DNA from: JACCTH01 sp963761985
Lineage (GTDB): Bacteria > Actinomycetota > Acidimicrobiia > Spongiisociales > ZC4RG35
Length of the DNA: 64,000 nt
NCBI GenBank assembly: GCA_963761985.1
Contig: CAVXIT010000010.1
Span: 197,100-261,099 of the forward strand
Reading direction: 5' to 3'
In this document: positions 9,834-18,690 of the stretch, piece after piece
Layout of the letters: every line of letters starts with the position of its first letter
How positions within the stretch are numbered: the first letter of the stretch is position 1
Program-made: the position numbers and the translations under genes
Notes under the pieces: model-generated
What the model saw: the letters and a program-made list of their open reading frames with translations, nothing else
What the model was told of the DNA's origin: nothing
Database searches by the model: none

Positions 9834-10883
9834 ATGACATACCGCATCGCGGCGATCGGCGGCGACGGGGTCGGGCCGGAGGTGACCAACCAGGCTTTGG
9901 GTGTGCTCTCAGCCGCGGCCGATCGGTTCGGGTTCGGCTACGAGACAACCGACTACGACCTCGGGGGCCGGCGCTATCTGACCACCGGTGAGGTCTTGCC
10001 CGATACCGTTCAGGCCGAACTCGCAGCCCACGATGCGATTCTCCTCGGCGCCGTCGGCACGCCCGGGGTCCCGCCCGGCGTTCTCGAACGTGGACTACTG
10101 CTAAAGCTCCGTTTCGATTTCGATCTCTACGTGAACCTGCGCCCGGTGAAGCTCTATCCGGGCGTCACCTCGCCGATCGCCGGGCTAACTCCGGAGGACT
10201 GCGACCTGGTGGTGGTGCGGGAGAACACCGAGGGCCTCTACACCGGGGCGGGCAGCGTTTCCCAACGCGACACGCCAGGAGAGGTAGCAACGCAGGAATC
10301 GCTCAACACCTACGTCGCCATCGAGCGCATCGTCCGTTTCGCCTTCGATCAAGCGGCGGCGCGCGGCAACCATCTCACCCTCTGTCACAAGACCAACGTC
10401 CTCACCTATGCCGGAGACCTCTGGCAGCGAACGTTCAACAAGGTGGCGTCCGACTTTCCTGGCGTCAACACCGACTACGTCCATGTCGACGCCGCTTGTC
10501 TGTTTCTAGTGCAGGACCCGGGCCGTTTCGATGTGATCGTCACCGATAACCTCTTTGGCGACATCATCACCGACCTCGGTGCCGCCATCCAGGGCGGGCT
10601 TGGGCTCGCAGCTTCGGCCAACCTCGACCCCACCCGAAAAAGCCCGTCGATGTTCGAACCGGTCCATGGCTCGGCGCCTGACATCGCCGGAAATGGTTGG
10701 GCCAACCCGGTTGCGTCCGTGTTGTCGCTGAGTATGTGTCTTGCGCACCTTGGTGAAGTTGACGCGGCGAAGGCGGTCGAGACAGCTGCGGTCTCGGTCC
10801 TCCCCGAGCTCAAGACCATGGGTGGGCCTGACATGGGCATGTCGACAACCGAGATCGGCTCGCTCATCGCCTCGCGGGTTTGA
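9834..10883 (+). CDS. leuB: 3-isopropylmalate dehydrogenase
   Basis: NAD-dependent oxidative decarboxylation of 3-isopropylmalate in leucine synthesis. 349 residues of the isocitrate/isopropylmalate dehydrogenase fold: IAAIGGDGVGPEV at the N terminus, substrate arginines in LLLKLRFDFDLYVNLRPVKL, VVRENTEGLYTG, DNLFGDIITDLGAAIQGGLG with metal aspartates, and the NAD loop MFEPVHGSAPDIAGN. Separated from ilvBNC-leuA by the cation-transport genes; leuC and leuD are not in the window. A tartrate- or homoisocitrate-type dehydrogenase is conceivable, but the leucine context favours LeuB. Confidence 0.92.
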   Translation: MTYRIAAIGGDGVGPEVTNQALGVLSAAADRFGFGYETTDYDLGGRRYLTTGEVLPDTVQAELAAHDAILLGAVGTPGVPPGVLERGLLLKLRFDFDLYVNLRPVKLYPGVTSPIAGLTPEDCDLVVVRENTEGLYTGAGSVSQRDTPGEVATQESLNTYVAIERIVRFAFDQAAARGNHLTLCHKTNVLTYAGDLWQRTFNKVASDFPGVNTDYVHVDAACLFLVQDPGRFDVIVTDNLFGDIITDLGAAIQGGLGLAASANLDPTRKSPSMFEPVHGSAPDIAGNGWANPVASVLSLSMCLAHLGEVDAAKAVETAAVSVLPELKTMGGPDMGMSTTEIGSLIASRV

Positions 10884-10886
10884 CAG

Positions 10887-13800
10887 TTAGCGGCGTTTGG
10901 GGAGGTCGGGCCGGCGGGTCGAAGGCCGGTCGCTGAAGTCGGGAGCGGGGCCATGGGATTCGATCTGGGCCATGACTTCGCGCACGGCGGTTTCGAGTTG
11001 GCGATCCTCGCCCCGGGCGTAATCGTCGGGCAGGTCGACCACTTCGATGTCTGGGGTCGCCCCGTAGTTCTCAATGGCATAACCGAGATCGTTGAACCAG
11101 GTGTGAAATTCGGGTTGGGTGGTGAGGGTTCCATCGACGAGGCTTTGTTGGGGCCAAATCCCGACCACCCCTCCCCAGGTGCGAGTTCCGATCAGAGGCC
11201 CGAGGCCTTTCATCTTGAAGACATGCGAAAAGATGTCTCCATCGGAGCCAGCGGCTTCGTTGGTCAGACAAACCATCGGTCCCAAGGGTGAGTCGTCGGG
11301 CATCGGGGAGACCGCCCGCCAGCGGGTGATCCGATATCCCACCCGCTCGCGAAGAAGCTTTTCGAGCAGCAGCTGGCTCACGTTGCCACCACGGTTGAAG
11401 CGGACATCGACGACGAGACCATCGCGGTCGACCTCGTGTTTGAAAGAGCGATGGAACTCGCCAAACCCGTCGGGTCCCATGTCGGGAATGTGGATGTAGC
11501 CGGCACGCCCTTCCGACAGTTCGGCGACGAAAGCTCGATTCTCGATGACCCAATCCCGATAGCGGAGCAGGCGCTCGGAGGCGATCGCTTCGATAATCAC
11601 TTCTCGCGCCTTTTCACGCCCGCGCCGAATCGTCAGAGTCACCGCACGTCCGGCCCGCTCGACCAGACGGGCATTCGGCGAAATCGAATCATCCACCGGC
11701 TGATGATCGACTTCGGTGATCCGGTCGCCCGGCCTGAGCTCGACGCCAGGTGCGGACAAGGGCGACGCCTGGGTTCGGTCCCACGAATCGCCGTTGGGAA
11801 TGCGAACCACTCGCCAGGTCCCCCGATCCAACTCGAGATCGGCCCCGAGGTGGCCTTGATTCCACACCGGGACCGGGCGGTAGTCACCACCCAGCTCGTA
11901 AGCATGAGAAGTCCCTAGCTCGCCCTGCATCTCCCACAGCAGGTCGGAGAACTCGGCCCGGGTAGCGACGCGCTCGATCAGCGGCACGTAACGGTCCCGA
12001 ACCTCCTCCCAGTCGATCCCGCCCATCGACTCCCACCAGTAGTACTGGTGCTGGAGGCGCCACGCCTCGAGAAACATCTGCTCCCACTCCGGACCCGGTT
12101 GCACCTCCGCCCGAATCCTCTCGAGGTCGACAATCCCGGTGTCGCGTCCGGCCTTCTCGTTGCCCGAGCGGTCGTCCTTCCAAGCGACCGGCACCACCCG
12201 CAAATACTTCTGCGTCCGAAACGCCAGGACGCGGCCGTCGGCGGAGACGGTGTAGTCGATGACTCCTTCGGCAACGGTTTCGGCTTTGTCGTTGGCGATA
12301 TCCCAGGACTCGAGCCTCGCTCCGACCGGCGTGTCCTCAACGACGAATCCAACCGCTCGCTCCAGGGGCCGGGAAAGAAAGAAAGCCTTGTCACGGGTGA
12401 GACGAAGGTTGAAGTAGCTGCCTGCAGGGATCGGAAAGGCGACAACCCGATCGCCCAGCGTTCCCAGGTCGATGCCGGTTGGTCCGGCTTCACCGGTGTC
12501 GGATGCCGGCGGCGGAGCACCCGGCGCCTTGGGAGCTCGGTTGGCCGCAGCAAACGGCGAGGGTGACCCGGGCTCGAGCGGGACCAGCATGACCATTACT
12601 GCCCGCGGAAAGCCGTAATCGTGAAAGTGCTGGTCGGCCATTGGTTCGTAGGCCCGCACCGACAGGAATCCGAGGTAGCGCCCGCTCGGGTCGAACGTGG
12701 GCCCCCAGTCTTCGAATTCAGGTTCACCAATCTGCTGGCTGACTCCGTCTTTCGTGTCATAGAGAAACACGTTGGAGGTGGTGCGACTCGTCGGCGAGCT
12801 GAAGGCCAGATACCGCACTCCGGCAATCTCGGGACCCCAGGCAACCCCAGAGATCCACCCGTGCTCGCTCCGGTGAACCAGCGTGGTTTCGTTACTCGAC
12901 CCGACGTTCACCAGCAGGAGCTCGTGCCGGTGATTGGTGAGAGCGACCAGGTCCTCGCGGCCGGGCGCCGGTTGGATCGACCTGATACGCCCGAAGTCGC
13001 CGCGGACAACTCTTCTTTTGCCTTTTGACTCGACCACTACCGAGTCTTCACCGGTCTCGTCGCTGACCATGACCAAGCCATCTCCGTCCCCTAGCCAGGC
13101 GAGGAGACGCTGTCTGGCCGTCGACACTGGACCGTGCCTGGTGGCGGAACCCTCCCAGAGCGGCATCGTGTAGGCCCCACCTCTGAATACGACTCCTACT
13201 GAGTCTCCGGAGGCCGACAGTGAGATCGATTCGGTCTTCTTCACGGCGGCGGGAATGAACCGGCGGTTGCGTTGCGGACGGGCCGACGGCAAGGTGATGG
13301 GAAGCCTCCGGCTTTTGTCGTCTTGCGGCGAGTAGAGATAGATGTCCGCGCCGGATTGGTAGACAATCCGCCTCCCGTCGCTCGAGGCGAAACGGGCATA
13401 GAAGTCGCGATGGTTGGTATGGCGAGAGAGGCCCGCGCCATCCGGCGTCACCGAGTAGAGGTTGCCGATCCCCTCATGGTCGGAGAGGAAGAAGATGCGA
13501 GACCCCAGCCAGATTGGATTAGCCATGTTGCCGGCGAGCTTGATCAGAACTTCGAAGGCGCCAGCACCGTTCCGGTCAACCCAAACCGCGCCGGCGCGGC
13601 CGCCCCGATAGCGCTTCCAGCGGGCGGGGTCGAAGCTGTTGCGGCTGATGACCATGCCTTCCCCCCGCGGCCGAAACGACACCGCTTGCGCAGGTCCCCA
13701 GGGCAGCTTCGTGGTTGCGGCTCCCTCGAGGGGAACTTCCCACAGGTGTCCCCATGCGGCGAAGGGCTGCTGGTAGTCGCTTGTGATGATCACGGCCGAG

Positions 13801-14093
13801 CCATCCTTGCGCCAGCCGACGACGCGGGTGTCGGCCCCGAAATAGGTGAGCCGGCGGGCAACGCCACCGGCGGCAGGCATGGCGTAAACATCGAGCTGGC
13901 CTTCATCGCGGCCGACAAACGCGATCGTCTTGCCGTCCGGCGAGAAGCCGGGAAACGCCTCCATCCCCGGGTTGGCCGTCAGCCGATGGGCGTCTCCCCC
14001 CTCAACGGTGACCGTCCACAAGTCGTCCTCGGCGACAAAGACGACTTGATCACGATTGATCGTCGGGTGGCGGTAGTAGCCCTTGACCGTCAC
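10887..14093 (-). CDS. Tricorn-type S41 serine protease
   Basis: Large cytosolic peptidase of the tricorn family (no signal peptide); 1068 residues against about 1070 in Thermoplasma tricorn. Order: six- and seven-bladed beta-propeller regions (about 1-640; blades such as VVFVAEDDLWTVTVEGGDAH and FPGFSPDGKTIAF), helical C1 segment with the Ser-His pair in LGTSHAYELGG, a PDZ domain (VELRPGDRITEVDHQPV), and C2 with VDVRFNRGGNVSQ and the nucleophile Ser-Asp in NEAAGSDGD. Such enzymes trim peptides released by larger proteases. The GTG start overlaps the stop of the upstream hydrolase (GTGA), so the much longer open frame is not used. The stop is 3 nt from the convergent leuB stop. Confidence 0.92.
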   Translation of the reverse strand: MTVKGYYRHPTINRDQVVFVAEDDLWTVTVEGGDAHRLTANPGMEAFPGFSPDGKTIAFVGRDEGQLDVYAMPAAGGVARRLTYFGADTRVVGWRKDGSAVIITSDYQQPFAAWGHLWEVPLEGAATTKLPWGPAQAVSFRPRGEGMVISRNSFDPARWKRYRGGRAGAVWVDRNGAGAFEVLIKLAGNMANPIWLGSRIFFLSDHEGIGNLYSVTPDGAGLSRHTNHRDFYARFASSDGRRIVYQSGADIYLYSPQDDKSRRLPITLPSARPQRNRRFIPAAVKKTESISLSASGDSVGVVFRGGAYTMPLWEGSATRHGPVSTARQRLLAWLGDGDGLVMVSDETGEDSVVVESKGKRRVVRGDFGRIRSIQPAPGREDLVALTNHRHELLLVNVGSSNETTLVHRSEHGWISGVAWGPEIAGVRYLAFSSPTSRTTSNVFLYDTKDGVSQQIGEPEFEDWGPTFDPSGRYLGFLSVRAYEPMADQHFHDYGFPRAVMVMLVPLEPGSPSPFAAANRAPKAPGAPPPASDTGEAGPTGIDLGTLGDRVVAFPIPAGSYFNLRLTRDKAFFLSRPLERAVGFVVEDTPVGARLESWDIANDKAETVAEGVIDYTVSADGRVLAFRTQKYLRVVPVAWKDDRSGNEKAGRDTGIVDLERIRAEVQPGPEWEQMFLEAWRLQHQYYWWESMGGIDWEEVRDRYVPLIERVATRAEFSDLLWEMQGELGTSHAYELGGDYRPVPVWNQGHLGADLELDRGTWRVVRIPNGDSWDRTQASPLSAPGVELRPGDRITEVDHQPVDDSISPNARLVERAGRAVTLTIRRGREKAREVIIEAIASERLLRYRDWVIENRAFVAELSEGRAGYIHIPDMGPDGFGEFHRSFKHEVDRDGLVVDVRFNRGGNVSQLLLEKLLRERVGYRITRWRAVSPMPDDSPLGPMVCLTNEAAGSDGDIFSHVFKMKGLGPLIGTRTWGGVVGIWPQQSLVDGTLTTQPEFHTWFNDLGYAIENYGATPDIEVVDLPDDYARGEDRQLETAVREVMAQIESHGPAPDFSDRPSTRRPDLPKRR

Positions 14094-15235
14094 TGGGTGG
14101 TGACTTCGGCCAGGAAGTCGATGACCTCTTGCTCGTAGGTGGCGCCGCTCACATTCCAGGACCGCACGTGCCCGGCGCCGGGAACAATCGAGATCCTGAC
14201 GAGGTCGGGTCTCGCATCGGCCAGGTCCTGGCTGCTCTGCACGGGGACCGTCTCGTCCTCGCTGCCGTGGATGACCAGGACGGGAACCTCGAGCAGATTG
14301 GCCTCCGGGAGATAGTCGGTTTCTTCCCAGTCGACCCCGAACCGGATCGAGGCGATTTGCTTGGCGGTCCAAACCAGGGTGCCTGGGATTGGGAGGCCGA
14401 TGAACGGCAGCGTGCGTTGCGACGCTCCCAGGTCCACCGTCTGCTCGAAATCGATGTTCGGGCTATCAACGACGGCCGCGATTACCACTTCATCGGGTTC
14501 GCGATAGAGGTACGAGAAGATGTGGGCGGCGCCGGTGGAATATCCCATCAAAACCACTTTCTCGGCTCCCTCGGCGACGAGAGAGTCAACCGCAGCGGCG
14601 ACGTCTTCCCATTCGGTCTCGCCGAAGCGGTAGTAGCCGCTCGGGTCGGCGGGAGCGCCTTCATCATTGCGGTAGTCGATGACGAGTTGCGGATAGCCCT
14701 CCTCCGCAAGTGGACGCAGCAGCCGCAACGATTCGGCGCGGTCCGCGCCAAGACCATGGACGTGCAAGATCCAAGTGTCGCCACTGGCCAAGATCTTCCA
14801 GGCCCGTATCGGCCCCAAAGCGCTCTGATACTCGACCTCCGTGAAGTCGATCCCGAAAGCCACCGAAGGGTCGGTCGGAAACGCATAGCCCTCGATGGTT
14901 GCCACCATCCCCGGGGTCGGCGGTTCTCCGGCCAATCGCTGCAGTTGCCGCACCACGCTTCCATCGGCGGTCACCGTGAACTGCGGTTGCAGTTGGCCGT
15001 AGCCCGTCGTCCAGTCGAGTCCGACAACGCCGGGGGTCTCGAGTTCGGGTTCGGTGCCTGCAACCGCCTGCAGGGTCACTTCCCCGCCTGAAACGGTAGT
15101 GATCAAGACATCAGGCGTATCTGGTTCGTAGTCGGCGACGAGAGCATCGTTCCTCAGTTCCTCGGAGAAGTACCAGCCCCCGGCGAGGTGAAAGACGACG
15201 AACAGGAGCAACAGAACGCCGAGAAGCTTTTTCAT
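14090..15235 (-). CDS. Membrane-anchored alpha/beta hydrolase
   Basis: 381 residues. An N-terminal hydrophobic segment (MKKLLGVLLLLFVVFHLAGG) anchors or exports it. The hydrolase fold has the oxyanion region HVHGLGADRAES, nucleophile GYSTGAAH, an acid in VIHGSEDETVP and a histidine in VPGAGHVRSW, so the triad is complete. The closest recognisable type is a peptidase S9/serine aminopeptidase-like hydrolase; the substrate is unknown. It overlaps both neighbours by 4 nt (ATGA with the USP/CBS gene upstream, GTGA with tricorn downstream), so the three are one operon. Confidence 0.85.
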   Translation of the reverse strand: MKKLLGVLLLLFVVFHLAGGWYFSEELRNDALVADYEPDTPDVLITTVSGGEVTLQAVAGTEPELETPGVVGLDWTTGYGQLQPQFTVTADGSVVRQLQRLAGEPPTPGMVATIEGYAFPTDPSVAFGIDFTEVEYQSALGPIRAWKILASGDTWILHVHGLGADRAESLRLLRPLAEEGYPQLVIDYRNDEGAPADPSGYYRFGETEWEDVAAAVDSLVAEGAEKVVLMGYSTGAAHIFSYLYREPDEVVIAAVVDSPNIDFEQTVDLGASQRTLPFIGLPIPGTLVWTAKQIASIRFGVDWEETDYLPEANLLEVPVLVIHGSEDETVPVQSSQDLADARPDLVRISIVPGAGHVRSWNVSGATYEQEVIDFLAEVTTQ

Positions 15236-16107
15236 CGAGCCGGACTGGCTCCGGTGAGGTGGTAGGTACCGATCATGTGACCACGCTGGTCTACGACCGG
15301 CCAAGGCCCATCGCTCCCCATGCTGGCGGCAGCTTCAACCAATGACATATCGGGCGTCACCGAGCGCGGTTCTTCCATCAGCGAATCGACTGTCGCGTTA
15401 GTCGGGGCATTCCTCAGCTTTTCTTGATCGACAATTCCAACAAGCTTGCCGCCATCAACTACCGCAAGCCGCTGGTCTTGATGGAGTCGGTGCCCATCTG
15501 TGGCGAGATGAAGCGGACTCACAAAGACTGGCTCATCCATCAATTGGAAAACCCGCGCGGGCGCCGCACGCACGATGACCGCACCTCCTTTTGCGGAAGC
15601 TCGCAGCCTGGCCCCCGGACCAAAGACCATACGAGTCAAAAGCGACCCCCCGGCTTCGCCCATGACCAGGAGCGAGCCTTCCGGAAGGCTCTGCACGAAG
15701 TCGGCCGGGTCGTTCGCTGCGACTGAAAGCTGCTTGGCCGAGGGTGCCCAATCGCCTAGCCGGGCAACGAGCTCTTCGGTGACTGTGGCCGAGGTGTCGG
15801 CGTAAACGGCACTGGCGATGATCATCTCGACCCCGAGCTGATTTGCGAGGTGATTGCAAAGTTGAACGTTGAAGTCCGAGTGCGGACCTCCGGCAACCGC
15901 CGCCACCACTGTCGTCACCGCCGCACGATCGAAGTCAAGGGGCGACGCGATGTGGATCAGGCTGAAACTGGCGGGCGGCTTCTTGCTGACGAGAATGTCG
16001 GCTCGAGCTTCGATACAAGCTGTCTCGAGGTCGCCCGTGACCCGGACGGCCTTGGTCGAAAGCAGCTCCGCCAGTTCGGCACAGCCTTTCCCCCGAGCAA
16101 AGACCAC
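15232..16107 (-). CDS. USP-like / CBS-pair protein
   Basis: 291 residues. Residues about 40-185 resemble two short universal-stress-protein-like segments (the second DFVQSLPEGSLLVMGEAGGS then RMVFGPGARLRASAKGGAVI). The C-terminal ~110 residues are a CBS pair (MDEPVFVSPLHLATDGHRL, LVGIVDQEKL, VDSLMEEPRSVTPDMSLVEA), which usually senses adenine nucleotides. Start uncertain: GTG 16107 is the first canonical codon, but coding-like sequence (LIWPVDPLSRPRDPG) continues upstream to an in-frame TGA, so a CTG start is possible. First gene of the operon with the hydrolase and tricorn; it may be the stress/energy sensor of that unit (inference). Confidence 0.75.
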   Translation of the reverse strand: MVFARGKGCAELAELLSTKAVRVTGDLETACIEARADILVSKKPPASFSLIHIASPLDFDRAAVTTVVAAVAGGPHSDFNVQLCNHLANQLGVEMIIASAVYADTSATVTEELVARLGDWAPSAKQLSVAANDPADFVQSLPEGSLLVMGEAGGSLLTRMVFGPGARLRASAKGGAVIVRAAPARVFQLMDEPVFVSPLHLATDGHRLHQDQRLAVVDGGKLVGIVDQEKLRNAPTNATVDSLMEEPRSVTPDMSLVEAAASMGSDGPWPVVDQRGHMIGTYHLTGASPAR

Positions 16108-16236
16108 TCCCGGGTCCCGGGGACGTGAGAGAGGATCAACGGGCCAGATCAGCGCACACCGTCATCGCCGAGAGTGTGGCACACACCGGCTTTTTAGTGA
16201 TCTTTTCCCTTTTCGTTGTCTGCCACCATTGGAGTG

Positions 16237-17343
16237 ATGGAAATTGGGTGCGCAAAGGAAACCGAGCCCGGCGAGCGCCGGGTTGCGCTCACTCCCGATG
16301 TGGTCAAGAAACTCGTCGCAAATTCGCATGCGGTCACGATGGAACGTGGAGCCGGGGCCGGAGCGGGTTTTCCCGATTCGGCGTACGAAGCGTCGGGGGC
16401 GCAACTTGCCGACGATGGAGGAGCTCTAGCCACCGGGGTTGTGGTTGCCGTCAACACCCCTGAGCCGAAGCGGCTGCAGGGAGGCACGCTTTTGGGTCTA
16501 TTGCGCCCTCTGGAGCAGCCGCAGCAAATGGCGGCTCTGGCCACACAGGGTGTAAGTGCGATTGCTTTTGAGCTGATCCCACGGACGACGAGAGCACAAG
16601 CGATGGATGCGCTCTCGTCACAAGCAACGGCGGCTGGATACCAGGCTGCGATAGAGGCAGCGAGTGCGTGCAACCGCTTGTTTCCGATGCTGACTACGGC
16701 CGCCGGCACCATTGCGCCAGCGCGCGCGCTAATCCTCGGAGCCGGGGTGGCCGGGCTGCAGGCGATCGCCACTTGTCGACGGCTCGGCGCCAATGTCTCC
16801 GGCTTCGACGTTCGCTCAGCGGCCGCCGAGCAGGTCCGCTCGTTAGGTGCTTCGTTCGTCGAGATCGACGTCGCCACCCAGGATGCATCGCAAAGCGGCG
16901 GCTATGCCCAGGAACTCGAAGCCGAGGCCGAACGCCGGGTGCTGGAGGGATTGGCGGGCCCGGTGCAATCGGCGGACATCGTCATCAGCACTGCCGCCAT
17001 TCCCGGTCGACCCGCTCCGCTCCTCGTCACGAAAGCGATGGTCGAGTCGATGCGTCCCGGTTCAGTGGTGGTTGATCTGGCTGCCTCGACCGGAGGCAAC
17101 TGTGAAATGACCCGTCCCGGTGAAGTCGTCGAACACAACGGGGTGAAGGTCATTGGCTACACCGACTTCGCAAGCCGTAAACCACATGACTCGAGCCAGA
17201 TGTATGCCCGCAACGTCCTGGCGTTGCTTTCGCTTGTCGGTGACAACGGCGAGCTCAACCTTGACGATGACATCCTCGAGGCCGCCACGGTCACTCACGC
17301 GGGCGAGGTTCGCAACGAGCGTGTCCGCGCCCTGCTCGCCTGA
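16237..17343 (+). CDS. pntA: NAD(P) transhydrogenase subunit alpha-like protein (PntA, NAD domain only)
   Basis: 368 residues of the alanine dehydrogenase/PNT N- and C-terminal domains: MEIGCAKETEPGERRVALTP at the start, then the Rossmann motif LILGAGVAGLQAIATCRRLG near residue 170 and GSVVVDLAASTGGNCE. There is no membrane segment and no pntAB or pntB beside it, so it either works with subunits encoded elsewhere or is a soluble paralogue. ATG 16237 was preferred over upstream TTG 16216 because the family begins M-x-I-G-x-x-K-E. The stop and the next ATG share one base (TGATG). Confidence 0.85.
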   Translation: MEIGCAKETEPGERRVALTPDVVKKLVANSHAVTMERGAGAGAGFPDSAYEASGAQLADDGGALATGVVVAVNTPEPKRLQGGTLLGLLRPLEQPQQMAALATQGVSAIAFELIPRTTRAQAMDALSSQATAAGYQAAIEAASACNRLFPMLTTAAGTIAPARALILGAGVAGLQAIATCRRLGANVSGFDVRSAAAEQVRSLGASFVEIDVATQDASQSGGYAQELEAEAERRVLEGLAGPVQSADIVISTAAIPGRPAPLLVTKAMVESMRPGSVVVDLAASTGGNCEMTRPGEVVEHNGVKVIGYTDFASRKPHDSSQMYARNVLALLSLVGDNGELNLDDDILEAATVTHAGEVRNERVRALLA

Positions 17344-17939
17344 TGGAATTCCGCGACGTTGTCGCTCGGCGGCGCATGGTCCGCAATTACGAATCGAATC
17401 CGGTTTCCGACGATTCGGTCGAACGCATCTTGGCGGCGGGGCGAAAGGCTCCGTCGGCGGGGTTCAGCCAGGGTCAGTCTCTCGTCGTCGTTCGATCGGA
17501 AGCCACTCGACAGGCGATCGCGCGTCTCGCCGGTGAGAACGAGTACGTCGATGATGGTTTTGATCCTTGGATCTCGCGCGCCCCGGTCCATGTTGTCGTA
17601 TGTGTTTCCGAGCAGACCTATCACGATCGCTATCGGGAGGCTGACAAAGTCGACGCCGACGGTGATGAAATCGAGTGGCCGGTCCCCTACTGGTGGGTTG
17701 ACGCCGGCGCCACGATGATGCTGATCTTGCTAGCCGCGGTCGATGAAGGGCTCGCCGCCGGATTTCTCGGCGTCCATTCCATTCCGGGATTGCGTGAACT
17801 GTTGTCGATTCCCGACGAAGTCACTCCGATCGGCGTCGTCACTGTCGGCTACCCCGCGCCCGACCGGCGGTCGGGGTCGCTCAAGCGAGGCTGGAAGCGG
17901 GCCGAGAGTGTTATCCATCGCGAGCAGTGGCAGCCCTGA
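17343..17939 (+). CDS. Nitroreductase-family FMN oxidoreductase
   Basis: 198 residues. FMN-binding nitroreductase fold: MEFRDVVARRRMVRNYESNP and the ILAAGRKAPSAGFSQGQ signature at the N terminus, VDAGATMMLILLAAVDEGLA in the dimer helix, and LLSIPDEVTPIGVVTVGYPA near the C terminus. It would use NAD(P)H and FMN; the substrate cannot be inferred. Its start shares one base with the pntA stop and it overlaps the following methylase gene by 13 nt, so the three are co-transcribed. Confidence 0.88.
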   Translation: MEFRDVVARRRMVRNYESNPVSDDSVERILAAGRKAPSAGFSQGQSLVVVRSEATRQAIARLAGENEYVDDGFDPWISRAPVHVVVCVSEQTYHDRYREADKVDADGDEIEWPVPYWWVDAGATMMLILLAAVDEGLAAGFLGVHSIPGLRELLSIPDEVTPIGVVTVGYPAPDRRSGSLKRGWKRAESVIHREQWQP

Positions 17940-18687
17940 TCACCTCGGGCTCCAATCCCGAGATCAGAGCGCTCGCCGCGCTCCACAAGCGATCGGTTAG
18001 GGACGAAACCGGCACGTTTCTGATCGAGGGTCGCCGGGAGATCGAACGAGCAGTCGCTTCGGGTTGGGAGCTGGTGAAGATCGTCCGCCGTGAAGGGGTT
18101 GAACCCATCGCGACCTAGACGTCGAGGATTTAGAGGTCGGTGCCATGGCGTTCGAGAAGATCGCCTACGGCCGTGATGGGTTGGTGGCGGTCGCTTGCAT
18201 ACCCAAGGTTCGATCTGGCCGACTGGTCGCCGCCTGATTTGATCCTAGTCGCAGTTGGAATCGAAAAGCCCGGCAACCTCGGGCGCGATGCTGCGCACCT
18301 GCGATGCCGCCGGCGCTGGACTTCTGGTCGTCGATCCGGCTACTGACTTCACCAATCCCAACACAGTCCGCGCCTCGACCGGCGCGCTCTTCACGGTTCC
18401 GATTGCAGTCGCATCAACTGAAGAGTCGATCTGCGTGGCTGCAGGACCACGGCTACGTCATCGCCATCACAACTGTGGTCGGCGGCGCTCCACCATGGGA
18501 AATCGATCTCGGGCATGCAACTGCCATCGTGATCGGGAGCGAGGACCGTGGATTAGCGGATCGATGGCTCGACGCGGCACAGGAGCGAGTCACCATTCCT
18601 CAAGCAGGAAATGTCGACTCGCTGAATGCTTCGGTGACGGCTGCCGTTCTTCTTTACGAATCCGTGCGGCAACGAAAGGCGGGGTAA
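17927..18687 (+). pseudogene. SpoU/TrmH-family RNA 2'-O-methyltransferase, frameshifted
   Basis: N-terminal substrate-binding part: ITSGSNPEIRALAALHKRSV then RDETGTFLIEGRREIERAVA. The frame closes at 18118, and family-like sequence resumes in other frames: WSPPDLILVAVGIEKPGNLG (~18220), MLRTCDAAGAGLLVVDPATD (~18290), DHGYVIAITTVV (~18450). The catalytic knot motif IPQAGNVDSLNASVTAAVLL at 18595 is intact. At least four indels occur in 330 nt. Full length would be about 250 residues, normal for the family. SAM-dependent ribose methylation of rRNA or tRNA is the expected activity. GTG 17927 lies inside the nitroreductase end. Confidence 0.75.
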
Positions 18688-18690
18688 CGA

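Noticed and set aside
9834..10883. leuB as isocitrate dehydrogenase
   Set aside because: Same superfamily, but the length, the substrate-loop pattern and proximity to ilvBNC-leuA fit 3-isopropylmalate dehydrogenase better.
13272..14138. 288-codon plus-strand open frame within the tricorn gene
   Set aside because: No family signal, composition typical of an antisense frame, and the minus-strand propeller coding is clear.
14090..15235. Hydrolase as a true tricorn-interacting factor F1
   Set aside because: F1 is cytosolic with a prolyl-iminopeptidase cap; this protein has an N-terminal membrane segment and no evident cap similarity, so only the operon link is claimed.
17340..17346. Frameshift fusion between pntA and the nitroreductase
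   Set aside because: The TGATG overlap is a normal stop/start junction and each protein is full length.
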